Shown: piece after piece, positions 18,246 to 27,427 of the stretch
Layout: each line of letters opens with the position of its first letter
Position numbering within the stretch: position 1 is the stretch's first letter
Origin: Chara braunii
Taxonomy: Eukaryota > Streptophyta > Charophyceae > Charales > Characeae
Length of the DNA stretch: 28,075 bases
Assembly (NCBI GenBank): GCA_003427395.1
Contig: BFEA01000275.1
Span: 156,863 to 184,937, forward strand
Reading direction: 5' to 3'
Notes under the pieces: model-generated
Told to the model about the DNA's origin: nothing
Database searches by the model: none
The model's input: only the letters and a program-made list of their open reading frames with translations
Position numbers and translations under genes: made by a program

Positions 18246-18480
18246 CAAGCGTGAAGGCGGTCTCTTTAGCTAAGAATTTGGCTACATGTATCTAGATGGA
18301 AAGATGGACCGCAGCTACTGTTTTGTGGAGTTTGAGCTGGTCGGAATATCCGTGTGGAGCCCTCGCCGCCGTAGTTGTGGAGACTCACCATATGCAAAAG
18401 GCATAAATTAGGGCGCTGTGTCTTTTCCATGTTCTTGCCCACAATTCATTCTCATTTTGCACATCTTGTGTTCAGCCTAG

Positions 18481-18866
18481 GGGCCTGGTTGCACTACTAC
18501 TCTCCATATGCCAAGTTTGGCGAGTAGGCGCCTGGTTGCACTTACTCGCCAAATTGGTACGAGGAAACCTGTCAGAACATTTGCCGAGTTTCCTTTCTCA
18601 ATCCGCCACAGAGTGCGGCGAGTTCCCGACTATCTACTGCTATTTTGTGGAGAGTCATCCTGGTGACCTCTTCACAAAACAACTTCTTGGCGAGTGCAGC
18701 GCTGGATGGCAGGCTCAGGCAGACAAAAAAAATTAACTTTTCTGTAGAAGAAATATAGTGGCGAGTAAGTGCAACCAGGCCTCCAGTTCGACACGATTCT
18801 ATTTTTTTTCACTCTCCACACATCCGCCACGAATTGTGGTGGATGGCGAGTAGTGCAACTAGGCCC
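18481..18866. mobile_element. MITE-like TIR element (outer)
   Basis: GGGCCTGGTTGCACT at 18481-18495 is the inverted partner of AGTGCAACTAGGCCC at 18852-18866, with one mismatch. TAG flanks both sides (18478-18480 and 18867-18869), consistent with a 3-bp target duplication as in PIF/Harbinger-type MITEs. A near-perfect subterminal palindrome (CATCCGCCAC-GAATT-GTGGTGGATG) lies at the right end. No coding sequence is present. A related element sits inside it. Confidence 0.7.
18530..18780. mobile_element. MITE-like TIR element (inner, nested)
   Basis: The 21-base terminal inverted repeat GCCTGGTTGCACTTACTCGCC (18530-18550) is matched perfectly by its reverse complement at 18760-18780. It shares the CCTGGTTGCAC..ACTCGCC core with the outer element, so the two belong to one family. 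The ~210-base interior has no convincing open frame. The immediate flanks do not give a clear target duplication. Confidence 0.75.
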
Positions 18867-18869
18867 TAG

Positions 18870-19263
18870 GCCCGACAGTACTCACCAGATCCGCCCTGCC
18901 GAGCTGGCAGGGTGGTTTCCAAAAGAAGAATAAATAATAAGAACAATAAAAAAAGGGGCAACCAGGTTAATGTCACCTTTGAGTTTCTAATGCGCGTAAA
19001 AAGTACGCGCCCGCAAAGAAAACAGCCCGCTGGGCCTTGTTCCCCCCCCCCCCTCCCCCCCCTCTCCTCCAAAGCCCAGGTTGTTGTAGAAGAGATGGTG
19101 GCTCTTTAGTGACAAGTCTTGCCAGAAGGGGCCATAGGAGTTGGACGGGACTTTGGTGGGAGAACTCCGTTCCGCATACTCTTTCTCTCCGGTTGATTGT
19201 ATTAGTTACGTCCTTAGCATTTCTTGTTCAGAAATTTCGGAAATTGTCATACTAGCTCAGTAG
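18870..19263. other. Unassigned stretch with a small palindrome
   Basis: CCCTGCC-GAGCT-GGCAGGG at 18894-18912 is a 7-bp inverted repeat inside the phrase ATCCGCCCTGCC...GGCAGGG, which also occurs at 17562-17587. 19038-19070 is a C-rich tract. No gene is supported. Confidence 0.4.
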
Positions 19264-19662
19264 CGGTTCTCGTCTTGGGACCAAGACCGGCACAGGCAGA
19301 TCACTCAGGACGGCCTTTTAGCCAGCAGGTGGGCACAGAAGATACAGCGGGATGCGTCCATGGACAGGACCCGAGCAATGGAACAAGGGTAGGTTCAATG
19401 GAAGGCGGATACTGCTATGCAGACCGCAAGCAGCACTAGAAGAGGAGGAACATATATCAGAGTGGTGAGCACAGCAGACTCATGCAAGCAATGGTGAGAG
19501 GACAAAAAAGACCACGAACTCCGACAAACCATGATTGACAACCATCGCCAGCTACGGCAGGACCCGAATAAGATTTTCTCAGAATCGGACTCTTGTGCTC
19601 AACATCGGCTGGAAGCCATGGAGGGCCACAGAACCCACCTGGCAGCGCAGGCCCTTCAGTGA
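19264..19662 (+). pseudogene. Possible decayed gag-like or coiled-coil reading frame
   Basis: In the frame starting at 19264 (after TAG) the translation is rich in Arg, Gln, Asp, Met and Ala with short helical-looking stretches such as ASRWAQKIQRDASMDRTRAM and RLEAMEGHRTHLAAQALQ. It is broken by a TAG near 19390 and a TGA near 19490, and ends at a TGA at 19660-19662. The amino-acid pattern is protein-like and resembles retroelement Gag helical regions, but I cannot assign a family and no protease or polymerase follows. Confidence 0.25.
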
Positions 19663-19785
19663 ATTTGAAGTTCCCTACCTCCAAACCAATTTTGTACTGC
19701 TTACAGACGGTCCCCCCACCCACCCCGCCCACCTCACCTACTCTGTCTCATCCCCTCCACTTGCACCTGCTCCCCTGCCCCCTCC

Positions 19786-19823
19786 CTGTCTCTTATACAC
19801 ATCTAGATGTGTATAAGAGACAG
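19786..19823. other. Nextera mate-pair junction adapter (artefact)
   Basis: 19786-19804 is CTGTCTCTTATACACATCT and 19805-19823 is its exact reverse complement, giving the 38-bp circularisation junction of the Nextera mate-pair protocol (two transposon mosaic ends). It is not genomic. The bases on its two sides were probably several kilobases apart in the original DNA fragment, or come from different loci. Confidence 0.97.
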
Positions 19824-20643
19824 CTCCACCCCACCAGTCATGGGTGTCTGTGACAATGGAGGTCTTCAAGACTGAACATTCGGCAGAACCGTCAACAACA
19901 GGCCAGCAGGGACTGAAGACAAATGGCAAGAGGCGACCCCAGATAAACCGGTGCAGAGACCAGCAGCTGACAGGAATTGACGCCAGGAGAAGTCACAACG
20001 ACAGCGGAGGAGAGGAATCGCAAGGCACCAGCAAACGGGCGGAAACAGACAGCCGCAACAGCACCCCGGGTACACTTGTGGCGACCTAATCTTGGGATGT
20101 AGAGGCATTTCCCCCATAAGCATCAAACGAACTCCGTAAAACTTTGAAAAACAGTCTTTTTTGGGAAAGGCTGCAGACTCGCGGAACGGGAAAAGGGTCA
20201 TATAGGATTAGAACAAAAGGTAGTCTGAGCGCTGCGTTGCGAACTGAAGGCAGACCCTACCGTCGACGTGACGACAAAGAGCGGCCCCGTCACAGGTCAA
20301 CGAACCAGTGGCCCAGGTCGACCCCTCCGGCGTCCGGTCCTGCCCCGCCCTTTACTGGGTGGCGGCCACAGCCGGTGGAAGGTAGGAGGACACCGGTAGC
20401 CAACGCGGACACTTGGAAGACACAAGCGTGCCAAGAAAGGATATCGCATGCGAAAAGGTGGCATCGTCAGCTGTTGCCTGGAAAGCATGGGATGTCACAC
20501 GCGTGAAAGAGACAGGGTAGCACGATATCACATGGCAGCCAGGGGGATAAATCGGATCTTGTAAGGGCAGGGGTGACCTAGATCGAACTAAGGGGAGAGA
20601 CAGGGTGAGAAGGGGGAGGCGAGGTAGCAGCTGACAAGGCAAA
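19824..20643. other. Unassigned stretch right of the adapter
   Basis: Short frames on both strands show no recognised domain. A Gln/Arg-rich frame near 19900-20090 could be a continuation of a Gag-like protein, but the adapter between it and 19264-19662 means they cannot be joined. Confidence 0.35.
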
Positions 20644-21105
20644 GCGAGACGGACAAGAGGAGAATCGAGGGAGTCGAAGGAGGGGAGAGCAAATTTTCCT
20701 AGGCTGGGAGGGGCGCCTGACACAACAATTAAAAGAGCAGAGAAGGGGATAACAAGGGAGGGAACAAGGAAGACGCCGACGTGGAAATAGGCGGAACGAA
20801 GGACGCATCTGGCTTAAAAAACGTGGGAAGCGCGCAAAGCGGCGGACATCATCAGTCAACGAGACAAGGCGAGACGGTCAAGAGGAGAATCGAGGGAGTC
20901 GAAAGAGGGGAGAGCGGATTTTCTCTACGCTGGGTGGGGCGCCCGACTGAGAAACATCAGCACGTAAAGGGACGGACGTCATCAGTTGATGAGAGTCGTG
21001 AGACAAAGCGAGACGGTCAAGAAGAGAATCGAGGAGATCGAAGGCGGGGAGAGCGAATTCTCTCTTGGCTGGGAGGGGCGCCCGACCGAGAAACATCGAC
21101 CCCCC
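20644..21105 (+). repeat. GA-rich tandem repeat, three copies
   Basis: GCGAGACGG(T/A)CAAGAGGAGAATCGAGG starts at 20644, 20869 and 21008. Each is followed by GTCGAA..GGGGAGAGC, then TCT...GCTGGG(A/T)GGGGCGCC. The spacings are 225 and 139 bases; the longer spacing is due to extra sequence after the first copy. Confidence 0.85.
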
Positions 21106-21324
21106 GCAGGCACGAGTGTTGTACAACGAACGAGAAGGGGTGTACGGTGCGTGCCTCCTAATCATAATCATACCTATTCATCACTGCAGTCCCTCCCCCA
21201 AAAAGCCAGCCATGCAGACCTCACTTACTCCATCCAATTACGAGTATGGGATGAATGAATAAAAACTGAATGAATCAACGAATCATCAGGCACACCATAT
21301 AAAATTTAAAGGATAAACATAAGC
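21106..21324. other. Unassigned stretch
   Basis: GAGTATGGGATGAATGAAT near 21242 matches the motif near 1558. This could be the 3' end of a short retroposon with a TGAA-type tail, but its head was not found. Confidence 0.35.
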
Positions 21325-21337
21325 TATCCAGGTGAAT

Positions 21338-21338
<1 letters not shown>
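21325..21338 (+). repeat. Target-site duplication, left copy
   Basis: TATCCAGGTGAATG directly abuts the T28 tract and matches 23776-23789 (TATTCAGGTGAATG) at 13 of 14 positions. Confidence 0.6.

Positions 21339-21366
<28 letters not shown>
21339..21366 (-). repeat. T28 tract: poly(A) tail of the composite retroposon
   Basis: Twenty-eight T lie immediately right of the left target duplication and immediately left of the LINE-like 3' segment. Confidence 0.8.
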
Positions 21367-21369
<3 letters not shown>

Positions 21370-21430
21370 CTCCAATCTATTCGTGGGGAGCAGCACGTGC
21401 CGGGAACTGGGCCCAGCGTCCCTTATAATT
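21367..21430 (-). repeat. LINE-like 3'-end segment
   Basis: GCTCCAATCTATTCGTGGGG.AGC...GGGCCCAGCGTCCCTT matches 2653-2708 of LINE copy 1 (GCTCCATCTATTGGTGGGGAGC...GGGTCCAGCGTCCCTT). In LINE copy 1 a hairpin and about 80 more bases lie between this block and the tail; here the tail follows directly. Confidence 0.75.
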
Positions 21431-21589
21431 GAAATACATTAATGATTGATGAGAATTTGCAAGTGGGATGATTCATGAACACTTCCAGATGATTGAGATA
21501 ACAAGCTAGAGATTGATGCTGACTACTCAAAATGCTTATCTACTTAGAACTCACATACTACCCTAACCCTAATCTCAGGTATCCGTACC

Positions 21590-21850
21590 AACCAGTCAAT
21601 CTCTACCGAGCCAATACTGTGTACCAACCAAGCCTCTACCCGGTCTCACACCCCAATCNAGCTAGGTTACAGGGCAGTGCCACCCACCCCAGCGCCGACC
21701 CTCGTTGACCAGATTGTAGCCTTTGGTCGAGTATTATGATTGCCTTCCACCCTCAGCAATCCCCAGATCTCTATCCAAGGCCTCAAGCTCCTATGAAGGT
21801 TACAGGGTGATGCCCCAGCACCGGCTAGCGTCGTTCTGGCTACTACTCAA
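21590..21850 (+). repeat. R1 repeat, copy c
   Basis: Contains TCTCACACCCC, AGGTTACAGGGCA, CCAGCGCCGA, GATTGCCTTCCACCCTC, AGGCCTCAAGCTCC and GCCCCAGCACCGGC in the order found in the copies at 1631 and 2097. A single N occurs at 21659. Confidence 0.7.
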
Positions 21851-21982
21851 CCTAGGCAAAAACACAATAAAAGCTCATTTAGGAAATCAACTATATTAGA
21901 ATGTCACATAAGAATTCGGATCTGATAATGGTGGGATCCAGAGCAGACAACCAATCTGATGACGATGGTGATGATGTTGATG

Positions 21983-21983
<1 letters not shown>

Positions 21984-22016
<33 letters not shown>
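21984..22016 (+). repeat. (GAT)11 microsatellite
   Basis: Eleven uninterrupted GAT units with further GATGAT-rich sequence on both sides. Poly-His and poly-Ile frames across it are artefacts. Confidence 0.95.
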
Positions 22017-22069
22017 ACGATAGATGATGAAGATAGATGTTGCTTCGTCTTCCTCTTTCCTCCTCCTTT

Positions 22070-22440
22070 TCCCCCCCTCTTTTCTCCCCTCTTCCCTTCT
22101 CACTGCCTCCGCTGAGCAGAACTATCTGATAATAGGCAGTACCAATCAGGCTCAACAAAAAAAACCTCCACTGCCATTGATCCCTCAGGCAACCAGTTCC
22201 CCGTAAAGGTATACCTCCAGCCAACGCCTGCCCAATCTGCCACCGCCAGGAGATAATGCGACCCCGTCATCCGTCCCAGCCCCGGACCCAGAAAGAGAAG
22301 ATCCTCCCTCTACCCTACTACCCACGTGGCTACCTGTTCCCCCCCCAGGTATTCCTCGAGCTATCTTTGTCCCACTCTGCCTCCGCTAGTAGACGATGTT
22401 CCCCCTTCCATCTCTCCCAGCCTCAGAGTGTAACAATCCC
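22070..22440 (+). repeat. ~137-bp diverged tandem repeat, about three copies
   Basis: TGCCTCCGCTGAGCAG (22104), TGCCACCGCCAGGAGA (22238) and TGCCTCCGCTAGTAGA (22378) are spaced 134 and 140 bases apart. GGTAT(A/T)CCTC(C/G)AGC and the preceding CC(A/T)GTTCCCC recur before the second and third. Heavily diverged. Confidence 0.55.
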
Positions 22441-23440
22441 TCTTATCTGCACTTGCTCCCTGAGGGCAAACACCTCCCACCTTGTGTTTCCCCCGCGGAA
22501 AATAACTCTCCCTACTCAATCCATCCTAATGGTCTACGACATAAAGCTTTTGTGGAGGAATCGCACAACATCAAGACTGAGTATGGGATAATGATTATGA
22601 TGATGAAAATAATTAATTGACAATCAAAGAGGTAAAAGAAGAATTAGTGTGAAGAAAAAATAATGAGGAGAGTGATGGCGAGGGGCGCCGTGCGGAATGA
22701 TAGACTTTACATGGTAAAAAAAAGCATGATGGTGACAATTGCGCACTGCGCACTGAGCTTTGTTTTAAATATATATACTTCACGGATGCTGCAGCGTGGT
22801 GATTTGATGATCAGATGAAGATGATGAATGAAGAAGATAAATAACATGGATGACGAATTAGAGAAGCCCATGATGATTACCACCGATAACCAAATGAGGA
22901 TTACAAAAACGACGATGTCCTTGATGAAAACCCCCCGCATAAATGACAATGGTGAAAATCTTGATCCTCTTGATGGATAACCTGCACAAGACAAAAAACA
23001 GACGAAAGCACATATATAGGTTGACGATGACCTCCTAGCCGCTCTCTTGATGATACTCTCCCAGTGGCACTGTGATGATTCTTCAAGTAGGATCAACGTT
23101 CTCCGCACTTTGGTCTCCACGGGGCAGACTCCACTTTCCTCCACCGACATCTACTTTCGTCAACTCGCATGAGCTCTCCAGCCTCTTTAAAGGTCTTGGC
23201 TATGGAGTACTTCATGTAACAAACACAGGGAAAATGTTCAAACAGCAGTTGCCGCTACCATTCTCCATTTTCCTCTGTGCCTCAGGCCAGATGTCACGTC
23301 AGCTTGTGACGTAGTAATGACCCAGCGCCTCTGGATACCGCACGTGCATCAAGCGCTATGCCCCATCTAATTCACGACATCATAGCACCCTTGCACCAAC
23401 GCCTCCCTCCCGTCGGCTGCCAACACCGCGCCACGTGTCA
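22441..23440. other. Unassigned AT-rich stretch inside the composite retroposon
   Basis: Rich in GATGAT and AATGA words. A short minus-strand frame (22707-23150) has hydrophobic stretches but no recognised family. GTCACGTCAGCTTGTGAC near 23294 is a partial palindrome containing ACGT. No gene is supported. Confidence 0.4.
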
Positions 23441-23690
23441 GCTAGCATCTTACTAGTCACCCCAAGCCAGGGCCTCGTCAGTCGCAAGTCACCAGTGCCC
23501 CACCACTCACCTGTTGCCAGCGCCTCGCCCCCGCCAGCAGCCAGCGCCTCGCTGCACTCACACAGCCAGCGCCTTGCCACTCACGAGAAGCCAGCGCCTC
23601 GCAACCTGCGAGAAGCCAGCGCCCTGCCGCCTCCGACCAGCCAGCGTCTCGCCTGTAAGCAACCAGCATGCCACCATTCACGTGCCACCC
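23441..23690 (-). repeat. 25-bp GC-rich minisatellite
   Basis: The core GCCAGCGCCTCGCC recurs at 23466, 23491 (diverged), 23516, 23540, 23565, 23590, 23615 and 23640, with a weaker unit at 23663, so the period is 25 bases. It lies at the inferred 5' end of the minus-strand composite retroposon. Confidence 0.9.
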
Positions 23691-23775
23691 GCACCTCGCA
23701 GCATGCCCGCCAACCATAGCTCTAGCGCTAACGTGCACTTACAAACTTCTTAGACCCCCCAGTACTCGACTATAT

Positions 23776-23789
23776 TATTCAGGTGAATG
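23776..23789 (+). repeat. Target-site duplication, right copy
   Basis: TATTCAGGTGAATG, partner of 21325-21338. It lies 107 bases upstream of the ORF1 ATG of LINE copy 2. Confidence 0.6.
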
Positions 23790-23896
23790 GTAGCGGGCTG
23801 GATGGTTAGATCCGATCGGATATATCTTAACTCTTGGGAGTCAGATAACTGAGGGCGACTCCATTCACGCAAAGTTTTCTATTTTTTTTTTTCAAA

Positions 23897-26800
23897 ATGG
23901 AACTCGCCACACCAAAGAAGAAAAAAAACAATCGAAGGTTGGAATCCATGATATACTACAGGGGTCTGAGGGGTGCGATGAGACAGATCATGAATTCCCA
24001 TCTTCGAGCCCTCTCGGATCGTATCCCCTGGAGGGCTAAGGGACCCGCTGTGGGAGGCCCCCCCCCACCGGGATTTGATCTGCCAACAGACGCAGTCGTA
24101 CCTGGGGAGGCACCCACTGGGGGGCCGAAAACAGCTTCTGCATGAATGAATGTCAGTTTCAGGCTATCAGCAGGCCAATTGGAACAGGGCAAGGAGGTGA
24201 CAGTGGTACCAGGGGGGGCAGCAAAACAAGTAAAGGGGGTGACAATGGTGTTAGGGAAGCCATTGGCTGGGGGGCCAGCAGAAGCCACAGGGGAAAGGAT
24301 ACAGGTTGAACCAACCCCTGAGGTACACCAGGGACAACCTAGACATATGGGGCAGTGTGTAAAAACCATGCAAACCAGCACAATAGAGAGTCTAACACAC
24401 ATGGGTCGTGGGCAGACAGGATTAAACGTCCTTTTCAGGGGAAATCGTTGATCATTCAAAGGGGGATTGGTACCTCAGGTGACCCGATACAGCAAATCCC
24501 ACAAGACAATGTGTCATCTGCGCGGGCCTTCTTCCTTACCAAGCTCCTCTGCGCCCTAGAAATAGTTGTGGTCGATTAAGGAGGGAAGAAAACAATGGCG
24601 AGGAGTTACCCGAAAGAAGGATTGGGAATCAGGGGTAATGTATATTACCTCAGACATGCAAACACCTGGGTATTCTATGATGATTCCGCTTACAAATCCA
24701 CCGATGACAACGTGAGGTGGATCAGGCTTCGGTTGTAAGCCCTGAACTGTGATGGACAGGCAACAAGGGATTCTTTTTTGATTCATCCCCTTTCCCCCAC
24801 CACCTTCACAATCTTGGCTATGTATGAAAACGACAAACAAACTATTGATGGATGGAAGAGGTGAGGATCTACCTCTAGGTCCCCCCCAAACAGCCTGGCC
24901 CGGAAGAACGACGATAGAGGATGATGATTGATTATTTTTGGGTTGAATTCAAACACATCCCAGTCGAAATCCAGGTCAGTTTCCTACATGAATTGGGCCA
25001 AAAATACAAAATTGTCAATTTTATTGACCCTCTCCCCCCTTTTGTGGCGCGGCGAGACGATACCTTACGCTGACTCTAGATATCCCGGAGTCCCACCCCT
25101 TCTCTATGGATGATGTAATCCTATTCAGAATAAAGGACAAGGAATACAGGATACACACCACACACAAGTTGCGGTCATGGTGCTTTAAATGCAAAGCCTC
25201 TGGCCACTTGTGCACGGAGGAATTATGCCCATCCAACCCACACAAGTCAGTAAGGGCAACAGGTCGCTTGCAGAGGGACCCGTTTAACACAACACGTTGG
25301 CATCCAGTTAACGCCAGACATGAGGGGTGAGCCTATTTGGAAGAGGCTGATAGTGAGGGAAGAGCGAGAGGATGGGTATGGGAAAAGCAAGGGAAACCTA
25401 TTTGGGACACACGCCCCCCAGACTCCTAGGCCTCTCCCAAATCTCTTGAGACAAAACTAAAAGAGTCTAAGACAACGGGACGCCAGGAAAGAAAGGATGG
25501 CGCCATGGATCAGGGCAGAGGGGAAGGGGAGGGAGGAGAGGAATGGACCTTGGTGTGTCCCAAGTGGAAAAGGATGAGGCTAAGGCAAACCAAGGATACC
25601 CCACCCCCGAACCGACATATGAAACCAGTTATGACGCAGCAATGGCGGGACAAACGAGTAAACAAAAAAAACTCAGTACTGCTATACGAGAGACCGGGGA
25701 AAGAGGCGTCTCAGGAGGACAGAGGCAAACAGGCAATTTCTGATAACGGGCAGCGATCGAAAGTGACCCCGAAAGAGACATCTTGGGGGGGATCAGTGTT
25801 GCAGGCCCCACAACCCAAACCCGAGATGTCTAGTCCACAAAAGCACGACCATGAGGAAATATCGGTTGATGTTCAGAAAGAACTAAAAGAAGCAAAGGAA
25901 CAGTCAGCAGGGGAGGGAGGAGAGAAGAAGGGAGGGGACCCCTTCCAAGATGCGTTTGGCTCGTGCCCCATGGAGGTGGATACCACCCAAATGAAGGAAA
26001 TAACCATGGAAGAAGCGGAAAAGTTCCCTCCCCCTCCTGATATCATTACGACGGATGCTGAGGTACCGGGTGGACAGTCAGATGAACAGGCCCCTCTGCA
26101 CACTAAGATGGCATCCTTAGCAGATTGGCTGTTGCAGAGATTACAGGACCGACACCCTAGCTATGGTATGGAGTTTTGGGACACCACTTTTCTTGATTTG
26201 GTCCCAATTCTCGAAGGGAGTAATACACTTCGATCGGCATTGGAGCACGGGTCACTGCAAGAGGGCCAATGACCAGAGATTCTATAGCGCGTCTATTGTA
26301 TTGTTGCCCGATGCTTCTGTCCCTTGAACCCTAAATTGAAGATACAACCCCCCGCTTTAGGGGATATATTACCAAAGCAACCAGCAGAGACTGTGACCGG
26401 AGAGGTGAGAGGGGAACATACCCCCCAACAGGATCCATCACCGACAGCTGAACGGGAAACAGTACAAACATTACAATCTACAGCACTGGACCCGTCCCCA
26501 TACAACAATGATCTCAACCGGAAAGGGCAACCTCCCCGCCTGCGGGACTTCTTCGCAAAGGGAGGTAGCAACACTAGAGAGGTACAAGAGAAAGATGGAG
26601 GAGGAGACACGAGGATAATCTTAGACAAGAAGGAACCATGGTCAGACCCCGCTCGGGACCCAGTGGGGGAACCCCCTATCCCGATGCTGCTAAACAAGCG
26701 TAGTAAACTTTGGAACCACTTAGAATCAGGGAGATACTTGCAACAACCCTCGTTGAACGGCCTCTTGTTGCTTCCCGTATGCAAGAAGGATGGCAAATGG

Positions 26801-27208
26801 GAACTTGGCCTATCCGCCGCTTGCGAACATGTGAAATACGGAGAAGTCTCCCTGAGGGGGTTTAACCCCCTCCTCTCATTAATGCCCGCATAGATGCGTG
26901 AGAGCCTCTTAGTTGAGGACTTAAACGGGCACATTCAAAAGTACTTAATACCTGGAGCGGGAGGCAAATCCATGTGGCCCCCCCCTACGTTGGCAAAGTG
27001 GGAGGTCTTGATCCTCATGGACCCAACAAAGCAGGCCGGCCTCAAATGGTTCTCACAAGTAGCCCTCCTAGACTTGCAAGGCCTGAAAGTGAAGTCCAAC
27101 AACCTGTGGTCTGAGGAGGAGGTTCAAGCCTGCTTGTGCAGGATTCTTAAAAGCCTGCTGCTCACTAACATGACAGATCTGGACTCTATGTCATGGCAGA
27201 GACTGTAG
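23897..27208 (+). pseudogene. LINE copy 2 ORF1 with zinc knuckle and the same two C-terminal modules
   Basis: The start is ATG 23897, in the context AAAATGG, opening with a basic stretch (PKKKKNNRR). Most segments stay in the same frame (23897-24145, 24146-24451, 25106-25330, 25331-27208), with shifts around 24400-25100. Landmarks matching copy 1: SSARAFFLT (about 24515-24540); HANTWVFYDDSAY (about 24655-24695); DKQTIDGWK (about 24833-24860); the zinc knuckle CFKCKASGH..CTEELC, CX2CX4HX6C (about 25180-25227); the FWDTTFLDLV..LEHG module (about 25935-26265); and the WELGLSAAC and LKWFSQVALLDLQGLKVK module (about 26695-27160). Stops within the frame include TGA 24143, TGA 25328 (a TGG codon in copy 1), TAG near 25427, TGA 26270, TAG 26285 and TAG 26891. 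It ends at TAG 27206-27208, 22 bases before the ORF2 ATG. Protein identity to copy 1 is about half in the best blocks, so the two copies belong to old, separate lineages. Confidence 0.85.
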
Positions 27209-27230
27209 GGGATAAATAAAGACACTCGGG

Positions 27231-27341
27231 ATGGACCCGGTGCGACTACTTTATGGAAAAGATCCGGCTTGGAGTAAGGGTCTGTGGGCGCCGGACTTGG
27301 ACCTTCGTACACTAACCGTCAACGGCCTGTTATGGCAGGTC
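27231..27341 (+). pseudogene. LINE copy 2 ORF2, N-terminal stub
   Basis: ATG at 27231 opens MDPVRLLYGKDPAWSKGLW, then DLDLRTLTVNGL, matching copy 1 MDGTKLLEV...DLDLRSLNVNGL. This supports the ORF2 start in both copies. After NGL the sequence no longer resembles an endonuclease. Confidence 0.8.
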
Positions 27342-27427
27342 TCTTTAAACCCTTAACCCCTTGCGACCATAAGTCCATAAACCCTTAAACCCTGTTGCCC
27401 GGCATTCATCCTCTTGCCTGCCATAAC
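27329..27427. other. Inverted repeat at the LINE copy 2 breakpoint
   Basis: GTTATGGCAGG (27329-27339) and CCTGCCATAAC (27417-27427) are a perfect 11-bp inverted pair 77 bases apart. The spacer contains AAACCCTTAA twice. The left arm starts exactly where LINE homology ends. Confidence 0.8.

Larger units (their letters stand above)
21339..23775 (-). mobile_element. Composite non-autonomous retroposon with poly(A) tail
   Basis: On the minus strand the 2.4-kb unit starts at 23775 and ends in A28 (T28 at 21339-21366). It is flanked by a 14-bp direct repeat with one mismatch, the left copy touching the tail, which is the structure left by target-primed reverse transcription. From 5' to 3' on the minus strand it contains a GC-rich 25-bp minisatellite (23441-23690), mixed AT-rich sequence, three ~137-bp repeats (22100-22400), a (GAT)n microsatellite, an R1 repeat copy (21590-21850) and, next to the tail, a ~65-base segment related to the 3' UTR of LINE copy 1. 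No endonuclease or reverse transcriptase is encoded, so it would depend on a LINE in trans. The layout recalls SVA-type composites in concept only. An older simple explanation is a chance direct repeat next to a poly(T). Confidence 0.5.
23882..27341 (+). mobile_element. LINE copy 2, decayed and truncated in ORF2
   Basis: A diverged relative of LINE copy 1 in the opposite orientation. ORF1 is covered almost end to end, and the first ~30 codons of ORF2 follow. Homology stops at about 27326-27341, just after the NGL of the endonuclease start, where an inverted repeat begins. There is no reverse transcriptase and no 3' UTR, so the 3' part is missing. That is unusual for target-primed insertion, which truncates 5' ends, so a later deletion, insertion or assembly break is likely. 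Its 5' boundary lies between the retroposon target duplication (23789) and the ATG (23897). Confidence 0.88.

Noticed and set aside
18285-18420. Short frame with DRSYCFVEFE, recalling an RNP-1 motif
   Set aside because: About 43 codons after a stop, no RNP-2 or rest of an RRM; chance likely.
19250-19275. TAGCTCAGTAGCGG resembling a pol III A box
   Set aside because: No B box downstream at 30-60 bases.
23441-23690. Regular 25-bp spacing considered as a CRISPR-like array
   Set aside because: The repeat fills the whole period with no unique spacers; it is a minisatellite in eukaryotic DNA.
24065-24100. Minus-strand GATCAAATCCCGGT resembling a tRNA T arm
   Set aside because: No A box at the right distance and it lies inside LINE copy 2 ORF1.
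27335-27395. AAACCCTTAA repeats resembling plant telomere units (CCCTAAA)
   Set aside because: Only two imperfect units; no array.
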